Origin: Acidobacteriota bacterium
Lineage (GTDB): Bacteria > Acidobacteriota > Terriglobia > UBA7540
Length of the DNA stretch: 20,121 bases
Assembly (NCBI GenBank): GCA_021784615.1
Contig: JAJYHU010000298.1
Coordinates: 1-20,121, forward strand
Direction: 5' to 3'
Shown: in pieces, positions 1 to 7,454 of the stretch
Layout: the number at the start of each line of letters is the position of its first letter
Numbering within the stretch: the stretch's first letter is position 1
Notes under the pieces: model-generated
The model's input: the letters and a program-made list of their open reading frames with translations, nothing else
Told to the model about the DNA's origin: nothing
The model's database searches: none
Position numbers and translations under genes: made by a program

Positions 1-1679
1 TTGTGCTGCTCCGCGGCGGGTTTTCCCGGCACCAAAGGCGGTTGTTTCGGGGTGATGTAGCGGTTGATAAACAACTGCTGCGCAATGCTCACCAGGTTTG
101 CCGTCAAAAAGTAGAGCACCAGGCCGCTCGCCAGCCGGAAAAACATCAGCCCAAAAACCAGCGGCATCACCAGCATCATCCGCTTCTGGTTCGGATCGGC
201 CGTGGCCATGGGGGTCATCTTGGTCATGAAGAACATGCTGACAATCATGATGGTCGGCAAAAGAGGAATCGGCAGGCCCAGGATATGAGACTTATCCGGC
301 ATGGACAAATCCTTGATCCATAAGATCCACGGCGCATGGCGAAAGGCAAAGGGGGTTTCGAGCGACTCATAAAATCCATAAAGAATCGGCATCTGCGGCA
401 GCATCGGCAAGCATCCGCCAAACATGTTGACGTGGTGCTCCTGATAGAGCGCCATGATTTCCTGGTTCATCCGGGCCTTGCGGGGATCGTTGAACTTGTA
501 CTGCTTGTAACGGTCCTGGATGCTCTTGACCAGCGGCGCGACGCGCTGCATCTCTTGCGCGGAACGGATGCTCTTGAGCTTCAGCGGAAACAGGGCCGTA
601 TTGATGATCAAGGTCAGGATAACAATCGCCCAGCCGTAGTTGTGCACCCAGTTGTCATGGATGTAGCGCAGAGCAAGAAAAAGCGGCTTGGCAATGATGC
701 TGAACCAGCCGAAATCCACCAGGTCGGTGAGCGGAGGGCTGGTGGTTTTGAGTACGTCCAGCGACTTTGGCGCCACAAACAACCGGAAGCTAAGCGGCTG
801 CGCCACGGAACTTCCGATCTCGGCGTAAGCTGCTTCCGGAGGCGACTTCTCTTTCCAACTGGCCGGCTTCCACGATTCCTGCCCGGCTCGGAAACTCTGA
901 TCCTGCGAATCCGGGAAATAAATCCCGGCAAAGTAGCGGTCTTCGAGTCCGGCAAATTCGAGCGGCCCCGCCTGTTGCAACTCTGCTTTCATCTTGTGCT
1001 GGTCAACCGTTTCCAGTTTTCCATCTGATTGATAGACTGCCTTGCTTTGAGCGACCTGGTCTTCGATGGAGAGCGAGTGGTCTCCAAACCCTCCGCGCCA
1101 GGCAACCGCGATGGGGACATAATGCTGGTCCTCGGCGACGCTAACGCTCGTGCGCACCATGTAATCTGAACCAAAGGAAAATTTCTTTTGAACCTGGACG
1201 TGCCCGTCGCTGTAGGTCAGTTCCAGCGTGGCGGGAGCCTTGAGAGTCGCAGATGAAGGCGTGGCAACGTAAAGAGCCTGGTTGACCTTCGTGTCGAGCG
1301 AGGAATCCGCCGAGGTGATGCTCATGGGGAAGCCCAACTGCTTCGACGCCGCCGGGTCCACGACATCGAGAGGCTTGCCGTTCTCATCCTTATACTTCTT
1401 GAGAACCCAGCTTTTGACGACGCCGCCCCGGGTCGAAATCACCACTCGATAGAGATCGCTCTCCACCGTAATGTCCTGCGCCTGGCTCGCTTGAACAACG
1501 GGAATTTGCGGTGGTGGTGGAAGCTTGGGCGCTTCCGGCGTCTGCGCGGCCGGAACGTGCACGGCGCTGCCGGATGAAGGGGGAGAGGGCGGCGCTTCCT
1601 TGACAAACAGCACCCGCCACAGCATTAACATTGCAAAGGAGAGGGCGAATGCAATCATCACCCGCTTTTCACTGTTCAT
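1..1679 (-). CDS. yidC: Membrane protein insertase YidC (3' end cut by window edge)
   Basis: YidC inserts and folds inner-membrane proteins, alone or with SecYEG. The reading frame opens with ATG at 1679 (MNSEKRVMIAFALSF) and stays open for 559 codons to the window edge, so the stop lies just outside. The family in Gram-negatives is about 550-600 residues, so only a few residues are missing. Visible parts are an N-terminal membrane anchor (about residues 7-26), a proline-rich linker (about 30-60), the large periplasmic beta domain (about 65-330), and the C-terminal insertase core ending in FINRYITPKQ with a short tail. The gene follows yidD with a 44-bp gap, the usual rpmH-rnpA-yidD-yidC order. 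The Shine-Dalgarno is weak (AAGAAAG). Identification rests on sequence character and context and is firm. Confidence 0.96.
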   Translation of the reverse strand, partial: MNSEKRVMIAFALSFAMLMLWRVLFVKEAPPSPPSSGSAVHVPAAQTPEAPKLPPPPQIPVVQASQAQDITVESDLYRVVISTRGGVVKSWVLKKYKDENGKPLDVVDPAASKQLGFPMSITSADSSLDTKVNQALYVATPSSATLKAPATLELTYSDGHVQVQKKFSFGSDYMVRTSVSVAEDQHYVPIAVAWRGGFGDHSLSIEDQVAQSKAVYQSDGKLETVDQHKMKAELQQAGPLEFAGLEDRYFAGIYFPDSQDQSFRAGQESWKPASWKEKSPPEAAYAEIGSSVAQPLSFRLFVAPKSLDVLKTTSPPLTDLVDFGWFSIIAKPLFLALRYIHDNWVHNYGWAIVILTLIINTALFPLKLKSIRSAQEMQRVAPLVKSIQDRYKQYKFNDPRKARMNQEIMALYQEHHVNMFGGCLPMLPQMPILYGFYESLETPFAFRHAPWILWIKDLSMPDKSHILGLPIPLLPTIMIVSMFFMTKMTPMATADPNQKRMMLVMPLVFGLMFFRLASGLVLYFLTANLVSIAQQLFINRYITPKQPPLVPGKPAAEQH

Positions 1680-1723
1680 TATTGAAAGACTTTCTTGTTT
1701 TGCCTGAGCCCCACGCTGGGTCT

Positions 1724-1933
1724 TCAGGGTACGGGATCGTAACCTTGTCCGCCCCAGGGCCGGCAGCGCAAAAGGCGCTTAACAATCAGCCCCGCTCCCC
1801 GCCACACTCCCCATTTCTCAACGGCCTCGTAAGCGTAGGCCGAGCACGTCGGATAGAAACGGCACGACGAGGGAATGATCGGTGAAAGGCAGGCTTGATA
1901 AAATCGAATCAGCACGAGCGCCAGGAGCCTCAG
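1724..1933 (-). CDS. yidD: Membrane protein insertion efficiency factor YidD, probable CTG start
   Basis: YidD is a small membrane-associated protein that assists YidC-dependent insertion. The translated core contains the family hallmarks RFYQ, SCRFYPTCSAYA, an RLLRCRPW block and the C-terminal GYDPVP. An open frame extends upstream to 2209, but that part is only the shadow of rnpA. No ATG or TTG lies near the family's normal N-terminus. A CTG at 1933 gives 69 residues with the usual short lead-in (LRLLALVLIRFYQ), sits about 8 nt after a strong GGGGAGGAG, and overlaps the rnpA TGA (CTGA). The alternative is a GTG a few codons further on, which would leave only two residues before RFYQ. Product certain; start codon inferred. 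Confidence 0.9.
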   Translation of the reverse strand: MRLLALVLIRFYQACLSPIIPSSCRFYPTCSAYAYEAVEKWGVWRGAGLIVKRLLRCRPWGGQGYDPVP

Positions 1934-2310
1934 CGCGCCCGCTCCTCCCCGGAGGATGCGCCGTGCGACGGCACGGGAAACAGGCGCAGCATTTGCTTCT
2001 CGAGAGCCGGATAAGCGATTGTGGCTGCGTTCTTGCGCGGATTCACCACAATATCCCAGCCGCCCGCGAGCCGCATCCGGTTCTGCCGGAAAACTTCCCG
2101 CACCCGCCGCTTGATCCGGTTGCGAAGCACGGCGCCGCCCACGCGCACAGGCACTGTAATCCCCAGGCGAGTTTCCGCTAGACCGTTCGGCCGGATAAAG
2201 ACTGTGCATACCGAGGCGCTTCGGCGCTGCCCCTCCTCATAAACCAGGCGGAAATCCACACGGCGCAGAAGCCGGAATTTCTTGGGAAAAGCGCCTGAAC
2301 CTGGATTCAT
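1930..2310 (-). CDS. rnpA: Ribonuclease P protein component
   Basis: This is the protein subunit of RNase P, which with the M1-type RNA trims the 5' leader from pre-tRNAs. The 126-residue product has the family layout: an N-terminal FRLLRRVDF segment, the central RLGITV strand, and the signature RNR helix (RNRIKRRVRE, about residues 63-72) that binds the catalytic RNA. The C-terminal 15 residues are an unconserved basic/acidic tail. Its ATG overlaps the rpmH stop by four bases (ATGA) and its TGA overlaps the probable yidD start, so the three genes are almost certainly cotranscribed and translationally coupled. Length is within the usual 110-130 residues. Confidence 0.96.
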   Translation of the reverse strand: MNPGSGAFPKKFRLLRRVDFRLVYEEGQRRSASVCTVFIRPNGLAETRLGITVPVRVGGAVLRNRIKRRVREVFRQNRMRLAGGWDIVVNPRKNAATIAYPALEKQMLRLFPVPSHGASSGEERAR

Positions 2311-2441
2311 GGAGTCAGGCGATAGCGGCCCTTTTGACGCCGGCGTTTTAACGTCTGACGTCCTCCCGGAGTTCGCATGCGCACGCGGAATCCATGGGTC
2401 TTGGCACGACGGCGTCGGTTGGGTTGGTACGTCCTCTTCAA
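2307..2441 (-). CDS. rpmH: 50S ribosomal protein L34, TTG start
   Basis: L34 is a small, very basic component of the large ribosomal subunit. The 44-codon frame reads KRTYQPNRRRRAKTHGFRVR after the start and continues with GRQTLKRRRQKGRYRLTP, matching L34 along its whole length. The start is a TTG at 2441. No in-frame ATG lies immediately upstream, and GGGAG lies about 8 nt before it. It is the first gene of the rpmH-rnpA-yidD-yidC block and overlaps rnpA by ATGA. The 159 bp upstream (2442-2600) hold no clear DnaA box, so I see no sign of an origin here even though rpmH often lies near dnaA in other bacteria. Confidence 0.95.
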   Translation of the reverse strand: MKRTYQPNRRRRAKTHGFRVRMRTPGGRQTLKRRRQKGRYRLTP

Positions 2442-2600
2442 AGCGCTGGCTCCCTGTCTAATTGATAAGTTAAGGCCTAAACTTCTACCTTAACCTGTTG
2501 CCTCTCATCTCGTCAAGCTGCGAACGCGCCCCGTGCGCCTGGCGGGCGCAGGGAAGCACTTCGAAACGTCGCACAACAACTGCTCAACCTGGCGGCTTTT

Positions 2601-3452
2601 CTACGCGTGTACTTTTCGAAATGCCCGGAGCGATAACCTGGCGGTCTCCATCTCCGAGTATTGGCTGTCGCCTTCCTGCTCAATCAAGTAATATTGGATG
2701 CCTCCCACGGTTTCGGCGGCTGCAAAGATTTCTTTCCACGGCGCGACGCCCTGGCCGATCAAAACGTCTAATCCCTTTTGGGGAGACCAGTCTTTCACGT
2801 GCATGGAGCGGATGCGTCCGGGATTGCTGCGGATATAGGCCACCGGGTCGCCACCGGAATTGAGGCAGTTGCCCGTATCAAGTTGCAGGACGACGCTCTG
2901 ATCCGTTTCGGAAGCGATGATTTCAATAGGTTTCTTGCCTTCGAGCGGCTGCCATTCGTGATCGTCGTTATGGTAGCCGGCGTGGAAGCCGTGAGCCATC
3001 ATCGTCTGGTTCGCCTTGTTGAGCATCTCGGCGACCCGCTTCCAGCCGTCCAGGTCGGAAATCCGGCCGGGCGAAGCCAGCATGATGTAGCGCGTTCCCA
3101 GGATATGGTTCAACTCCATCGCCTTGCCGATCCCTTCCGGCATGAACGATTTTGATTCATTATGCGTGGAATAGCATCGGATGCCGAGATGGTCCATCTC
3201 CCGGCGCATTTGTTTGGCTTCACGCGGGGTCCACTGATAGTAGGGCGAGAAGAACTCGACGCACTGGTAACCCATTTTCGCAACTTTCCTGACGGTTCCC
3301 GGCAGGTCTTTCTTCAGATCATCGCGAACCGAGTAGAGTTCAAGCCCCACGGGAATATGTTTTGAACGCGCGGCGAGCGCGCCTGCACCGAGCGGCGCCG
3401 CCGCCATAAGACCAAGAAAAGAACGGCGTGAAAAACGATCTTGGTTTTTCAT
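2601..3452 (-). CDS. Tat-exported sugar phosphate isomerase/epimerase (xylose isomerase-like TIM barrel)
   Basis: The 283-residue protein begins with a twin-arginine signal (SRRSFLG, R9-R10) and a hydrophobic stretch to about residue 28, so it is probably exported folded to the periplasm. The rest is a xylose isomerase-like (AP endonuclease 2 fold) TIM barrel. Likely divalent-metal ligands are E66, H157/H161 in HAGYHND, D192 in LDTGN, H218 in MHVKD and E258 or E260 in IEQEG. Such proteins interconvert or epimerise sugars and related polyols; the substrate cannot be read from sequence. The ATG at 3452 has a good AAGGTGAGG 5 nt upstream. It appears monocistronic, followed at a distance by rpmH in the same direction. 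Family sure, substrate unknown. Confidence 0.9.
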   Translation of the reverse strand: MKNQDRFSRRSFLGLMAAAPLGAGALAARSKHIPVGLELYSVRDDLKKDLPGTVRKVAKMGYQCVEFFSPYYQWTPREAKQMRREMDHLGIRCYSTHNESKSFMPEGIGKAMELNHILGTRYIMLASPGRISDLDGWKRVAEMLNKANQTMMAHGFHAGYHNDDHEWQPLEGKKPIEIIASETDQSVVLQLDTGNCLNSGGDPVAYIRSNPGRIRSMHVKDWSPQKGLDVLIGQGVAPWKEIFAAAETVGGIQYYLIEQEGDSQYSEMETARLSLRAFRKVHA

Positions 3453-3790
3453 AGTAGCCTCACCTTACCACAAGCGCGGAAGCCCGGTCACGGTAAAGAA
3501 CGAGGTTTCCCATTTTCCCATCCGGTCTTTTCAGCAGCGGTAGGGTGTTGGCCTATATGGGGTTTTTCATGTTGGGAATGCAGGCCCGAAGAAACTGCGC
3601 CGACAGCCGCTTGCCCCCAGGCCGCTGCTCGGTTGGCAGGCGAACCCCCATTCAATCTTGGCCGGCTTTTCTGAGGAAATGAACGCCGGGAGGCCAACAA
3701 CTCGGAGAGGCTTCCTGTGCGGCTGAAAACACCAAAAATTGCTGGAAATTTGTCCTGATCTCATGTAGTATCCGCTCGATGGCATAGGCG
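3453..3790. other. Intergenic stretch without recognisable content
   Basis: This is the left half of the 659-bp gap between the isomerase-like gene and the coiled-coil gene. Short open frames on both strands lack ribosome binding sites and family signatures. I see no tRNA, repeat or terminator here; it must contain the promoter of the isomerase-like gene, but no convincing -35/-10 pair was found. Confidence 0.5.
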
Positions 3791-3795
3791 TGCAT

Positions 3796-3916
3796 CAACT
3801 TTAGGTCGGTGCCGAAGGACAGATAAGAAAACTGACCTAAAACTGTCCCAGAGATCAGTTGTACCCCAGCAAGCGAGGAACTAAAGTTGGGTTGCGCCTT
3901 TAGACACTAGCTAAAG
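3796..3916. repeat. Cluster of overlapping inverted repeats built on CTTTAG/CTAAAG
   Basis: The hexamer CTTTAG occurs at 3799-3804 and 3898-3903, and its complement CTAAAG at 3881-3886 and 3911-3916. CAACTTTAG (3796-3804) is exactly complementary to CTAAAGTTG (3881-3889). TTTAGGTCGGT (3800-3810) pairs with ACTGACCTAAA (3831-3841), 11 bp with one G-U. GGACAG (3817-3822), in that loop, pairs with CTGTCC (3843-3848). The first and second pairings are mutually exclusive. The cluster lies 196-316 bp before the coiled-coil gene. It could be an operator array or a switching RNA leader; which one is not decidable from sequence alone. Confidence 0.7.
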
Positions 3917-4111
3917 TGTTAAGGGATTCTTAAGCCGGCCAACACCTGGGAGGGGGAAGGCATGGTCAAGAATGATGGCTTTCGCTCGCGTCTTCCAGGT
4001 CTCCCGGAAGGCTTACGATTCCTGCAGCCGCGGGGTGTTCCATACTCAGGCTAGTCCGGCCTATTTCTCTTTTCACTCACTGGCAAAATTCAACAACATG
4101 GTAGGGGAAAA
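3917..4111 (+). promoter_or_regulatory. Candidate structured 5' leader of the coiled-coil gene
   Basis: More self-complementary blocks lie between the CTTTAG cluster and the start codon: ACCTGG with CCAGGT, GGGAG with CTCCC, GGAAG with CTTCC, and AACACC with GGTGTT further out. Together they suggest a nested hairpin. The segment ends in a modest ribosome binding site (GTAGGGG before the ATG at 4112). It matches no riboswitch class I recognise. Inference only: no transcription start is known. Confidence 0.35.
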
Positions 4112-5926
4112 ATGAACTCACCACTGTCTTTAGTCCAGGAACTCCGCGGTATCCGCGGCGGGCCCAAACAGATGCAGACCGACCTTGAAGGGATGCTAGC
4201 GCAGATCGAAGAAGCACGCCGGGAATGGCAAGCGGAAATGGACCAGGCGCAGCAAATCTTCCGGGATCTCCTGGCGACCATTTCAGAGCTGTCAGGAGTC
4301 GAACTCCCTGCCATGGCCATCGACGATCGCAGGGCCGGCAACGGCTCGCTGCGAATCGGTTTTAAGACCTTGAAGGATCGAATCCGGAATGACCTGGAAG
4401 CCTTTTCGTCCGCCGCTGCCGTTGAAGTGGGCAAGAGCGCCCACAAGCAGGGGCAGGCGATTCTGGAGCCGCTCCAAAAAGAAATGAGTGAGCGGCTTGA
4501 CAGCCTTGCTGAGGAATTTCGGGGCAAAGTGCAGCAACGGCTTGCGTCGGGAGAAGATGAAGTTGCCGTCCAGGCAAAAGCTCATGCCGAGCAGATCATG
4601 CAATCCAAAATGGCGGAGTTTGCCGAATGGCTCCAGCTGATGAGTGATGCCGCAACCAATTCCGTGCCGGAGAAAGTGGAGAAGGCCGTCGAGCCCCACA
4701 TTCGGGAAGTCACGGACAGGCTTAAGGCGAGCTTCCAGCAGCAACTTCATTTCGTGCTTCATGACCAGGAGAAGTCCTTCCAGGAAAAGGCTCAAGAGTT
4801 GCACGGGGAAATCCAGGCGCAAATCAGCAAGCTTGGAGAAGAGACCCGGCAAGCGAGCCAGCAGCACGCCGAGATGGCCGTCAAATCCTTCGGCGAGCGA
4901 CTGGACGGATTGACCGAAGAGGCCGTCAAAAAGCTGGACGCAAAGGCTGAAGCAGGTGTTGAAAGGAACCTCGGCCATTTCAGACAGCGGATGGGCGAGT
5001 TGACGGCGTCCGCCGGGGACGGGTTGCGCGCTTTCGCCGACCAGCAGGCCGATACCCTCCGGCAGAAACTTCAAGGAGTGGCACAAGACCTCCAGCAGAA
5101 AAGCGCTGCCGACATCGCGAACAATCTCGATAAAATCACCAAAGACTCTTTGGAGTCTTCGCTCCAACACCTGCGCGGACAAATGGAGGTCTCTCTGGAA
5201 GCCTCCAAGGGCGAACTGAAGGCTTCCATGCAATCGCTCATGGAAAACGTACAGAAACAAATGAGCGACATGGGGCAATCCACCCGCGAAACGCTTTCAC
5301 GGGAAGTTGGCGAATTCTCTGCGAACCTGAAGAAGTTGGGCGAAGAGCTGGAAGCTGCGGAAAACGAGCGCCTTGCCGCAACGAGGCAGAACCTCGCAAC
5401 CATGACCCAGACGGCCCTTGATTCGGTTGCCGCAAACCTGAAGCAGACCGTGGAAAGTGAAGTCGCAAGGGTTCAAAGGGAAATTCAGGGTATCCACGAA
5501 AAGCTTTCTTCCGACCACGAAATTCGGCTCCAGAAAACCATGGACGCGAAATTAAGCGACGGGATTACGCAGGTACGGGCTACGACTCAGGAGGTCGCTT
5601 CGACCGCGTCAACCCAGGTTAGGGCCACTGCGGACCAGGTTGTGCAGGGGCTTTCCGAAACCGTCAACAAGGAAGTAAATACTGCGACGTCCTTGCTGAA
5701 AGACTGGGCGCGGCAAACAACGGCCTGGGCGGAATCGACGATTAAGGATTCGATCGAGTCCTATCAGATTGAAATCGCTCGATTGAGCAGCAGCGTGCTG
5801 GCCCAGCAACGCCAGACGATCCACAGCAGTATCGGTGAACTTCAAAGTCGCTTGGAACAGGCAGCCGCGCTGCTGGGAGACATTAACGGGTGCAAACCTG
5901 CCAGCACCAACGACGAAGCCGCTTAA
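4112..5926 (+). CDS. Large cytoplasmic coiled-coil protein of unknown function
   Basis: The 604-residue product is almost entirely predicted amphipathic helix, rich in Gln, Glu, Ala, Lys and Ser, with very few prolines and a single cysteine close to the C-terminus (INGCKP). It has no signal peptide, no membrane segment and no catalytic motif that I can see. Repeating blocks of the type EKAQELHGEIQAQIS recur through residues 90-560, reminiscent of apolipoprotein A/E-like or chemoreceptor-like helical bundles, a resemblance that can be purely compositional. A short globular-looking part sits at about residues 58-80. The ATG follows GTAGGGG. It is alone between a repeat-rich leader and an intrinsic terminator, so it is probably monocistronic. 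A structural, cytoskeletal or scaffold role is possible, but no function is assigned. Confidence 0.88.
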   Translation: MNSPLSLVQELRGIRGGPKQMQTDLEGMLAQIEEARREWQAEMDQAQQIFRDLLATISELSGVELPAMAIDDRRAGNGSLRIGFKTLKDRIRNDLEAFSSAAAVEVGKSAHKQGQAILEPLQKEMSERLDSLAEEFRGKVQQRLASGEDEVAVQAKAHAEQIMQSKMAEFAEWLQLMSDAATNSVPEKVEKAVEPHIREVTDRLKASFQQQLHFVLHDQEKSFQEKAQELHGEIQAQISKLGEETRQASQQHAEMAVKSFGERLDGLTEEAVKKLDAKAEAGVERNLGHFRQRMGELTASAGDGLRAFADQQADTLRQKLQGVAQDLQQKSAADIANNLDKITKDSLESSLQHLRGQMEVSLEASKGELKASMQSLMENVQKQMSDMGQSTRETLSREVGEFSANLKKLGEELEAAENERLAATRQNLATMTQTALDSVAANLKQTVESEVARVQREIQGIHEKLSSDHEIRLQKTMDAKLSDGITQVRATTQEVASTASTQVRATADQVVQGLSETVNKEVNTATSLLKDWARQTTAWAESTIKDSIESYQIEIARLSSSVLAQQRQTIHSSIGELQSRLEQAAALLGDINGCKPASTNDEAA

Positions 5927-5982
5927 ACAGCCTTTTGCGGTAGAGGCGGAGGCGCTCATCGCGCCATGCGCAAGGTTGGTCC

Positions 5983-6012
5983 CCGGGGAACGCCCGGTTC
6001 CCCGGTTTTTTT
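5983..6012 (+). terminator. Rho-independent terminator
   Basis: A perfect 9-bp stem CCGGGGAAC / GTTCCCCGG (5983-5991 and 5997-6005) with a 5-nt loop is followed directly by seven T residues (6006-6012). It lies 57 bp after the stop of the coiled-coil gene and closes that transcription unit. Confidence 0.95.
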
Positions 6013-6272
6013 GCAAGGTCCCCAATTTACTGGTTCAGTTGGAGCTAATCCCGGAATACAATATCCCCTGCTGTTAGAGGCGCGTTTGCGCAGGCAGAGG
6101 TTCCCGCCTGAAGATTTCGGCGTCTGGTGGGATTTCTGGGTTCCGTTCGTCCCGGCCTTGGAGCTTTGAGGGACTCATGGCCTCTTGAAGAGGCCCATAG
6201 CAGCCCAGTTCTGCAAATCGGCAAACCAATAATGCATCATTTGAAGTTCAACAAGAGAGAGGCAGGTGGACT
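6013..6272 (+). other. Intergenic region upstream of the glycosidase-like gene
   Basis: Apart from the terminator at its left side, this stretch shows no gene or repeat. It should contain the promoter of the following gene; an AGGTGG 4 nt before the ATG at 6273 is the ribosome binding site. No confident promoter hexamers were found. Confidence 0.4.
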
Positions 6273-7454
6273 ATGAAAAGCGTGGACCGGCGGGACTTTC
6301 TGGCTGTATTGGGCGCGGGCCTTGGCGCGACCGTGCTGCCGCGAGACGCCGCTGCTGATGTCCAGCATGCGCAACTCCCGGATGCGGCCTCCGAAAGCGC
6401 CGCCGTGGAAGCGCAGGATCGCGCCGCAGCCATTGACTTTCGTTATACGCCGCTCTCATGGCAGACCGCCTACTGCTTTCCGGACGATCACCATAAGAGT
6501 TTGGTTGGTGAGCGCGGCGAACTGCGCTACGGAAACCCCGGCCGAGGCATGCCCCTCGACTATTTTCCGGAGGTCGTGGAGTTTTCCCTGCTCGGCATGG
6601 AGGCCGACAAGGTGGCCACCCAGCAACTGGAGGCTCCCGGCGTGCCGATTATCCACACTCGCATCGAGCGCCCGGAAGCCTTTATCGAACTGACAACGTT
6701 TGCGACCAACGAGCCCGCGGAAGGGCGCGTCGATAACGTGATCATGGAGGTCCGGCCGAGAACCCAAAAAGAACTCCACGTGACCCCGCTGCTGAAAATA
6801 AGATCCGGACGGAAGTTGAAAACCACCCGAGCGCCCAAGGTCACGACAGTTGAATTCGCCGATGGCTCTGACTCATTGTTCCTGGCCATGAACTCGCTGA
6901 TCCACGGCAGTGGAGAAACCGGAGCGGGGGTCAGGGTGATTATGAAGGATGGGATCGCAAGCGGCGACCGCCCTTTAACGCTCTTTTTCCGCTTTCCCCA
7001 ACAGAGCCAGGATCTTGAAAAACTTGCGGACGGGATGGAAAAACCGCAAGCGCAGCAAGGTTTCCTGGCATCTCCCGGAACGGTACGGACAATTCTTGGT
7101 GTCATGCGCGCGCAACATCCAGCAGGCCCGGGAAGTGCGCGACGGGAAACTGACGTTCCAGGTGGGTCCCACGGTTTACCGGGGACTTTGGATTGTGGAC
7201 GGCAATTTTATTTTGGAAGCGGCCCGATACCTGGGTTACAACACCGACGCGCAGCAGGGCCTGGAGACCGAGTGGTCCCGGCAGGAATCCGAAGGCGGAA
7301 TCTTTGCGAGCGCCGGACACGAGCACTGGAAGGACACGGGCATCGCCATGTTCACGATGGTCCGGCAGGCCGAACTCAGCCAGGACTGGAACTACTTCCG
7401 CAAAATGAAACCGAATGTCCTGCGGGCGGTCAATTTCCTGAAGAACCTCCGTGA
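6273..7454 (+). CDS. Six-hairpin glycosidase-like protein, N-terminal part (frameshifted gene)
   Basis: The frame opens with a Tat-type signal (DRRDFLAVLGAGLGATVLP) and continues with a beta-rich domain (about residues 55-250, ending LFFRFPQQSQDLEKL) as found before the catalytic barrel in six-hairpin glycosidase-like proteins. From about position 7085 the frame stops making sense: the residues after about 270 are Pro/Gly/Arg-rich and the family sequence continues in the next frame (7015-8478). I therefore read this as the first part of one gene interrupted by a +1 shift between about 7015 and 7085, not as an independent protein. Real coding probably ends near 7080 and the last 120 residues are out-of-frame translation. 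Expected role: exported carbohydrate-active enzyme; substrate unknown. Confidence 0.8.
   Translation: MKSVDRRDFLAVLGAGLGATVLPRDAAADVQHAQLPDAASESAAVEAQDRAAAIDFRYTPLSWQTAYCFPDDHHKSLVGERGELRYGNPGRGMPLDYFPEVVEFSLLGMEADKVATQQLEAPGVPIIHTRIERPEAFIELTTFATNEPAEGRVDNVIMEVRPRTQKELHVTPLLKIRSGRKLKTTRAPKVTTVEFADGSDSLFLAMNSLIHGSGETGAGVRVIMKDGIASGDRPLTLFFRFPQQSQDLEKLADGMEKPQAQQGFLASPGTVRTILGVMRAQHPAGPGSARRETDVPGGSHGLPGTLDCGRQFYFGSGPIPGLQHRRAAGPGDRVVPAGIRRRNLCERRTRALEGHGHRHVHDGPAGRTQPGLELLPQNETECPAGGQFPEEPP

Noticed and set aside
336..1028. 230-codon plus-strand open frame
   Set aside because: It lies entirely antisense to yidC, which has clear family features; the plus-strand product is Arg/His-rich and has no recognisable domain.
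2442..2600. Replication origin next to rpmH
   Set aside because: No DnaA-box-like TTATCCACA cluster and no dnaA or dnaN nearby; the neighbour is a sugar isomerase-like gene.
3800..3848. Classical H-type pseudoknot from the two interlocking pairings
   Set aside because: Only one nucleotide would have to span an 11-bp stem, which is sterically unlikely; alternative, mutually exclusive structures are more reasonable.
4292..5278. 328-codon minus-strand open frame opposite the coiled-coil gene
   Set aside because: Leu/Phe/His-rich mirror of a Gln/Glu/Lys-rich coding strand; no start signal or domain, a typical codon-bias shadow.
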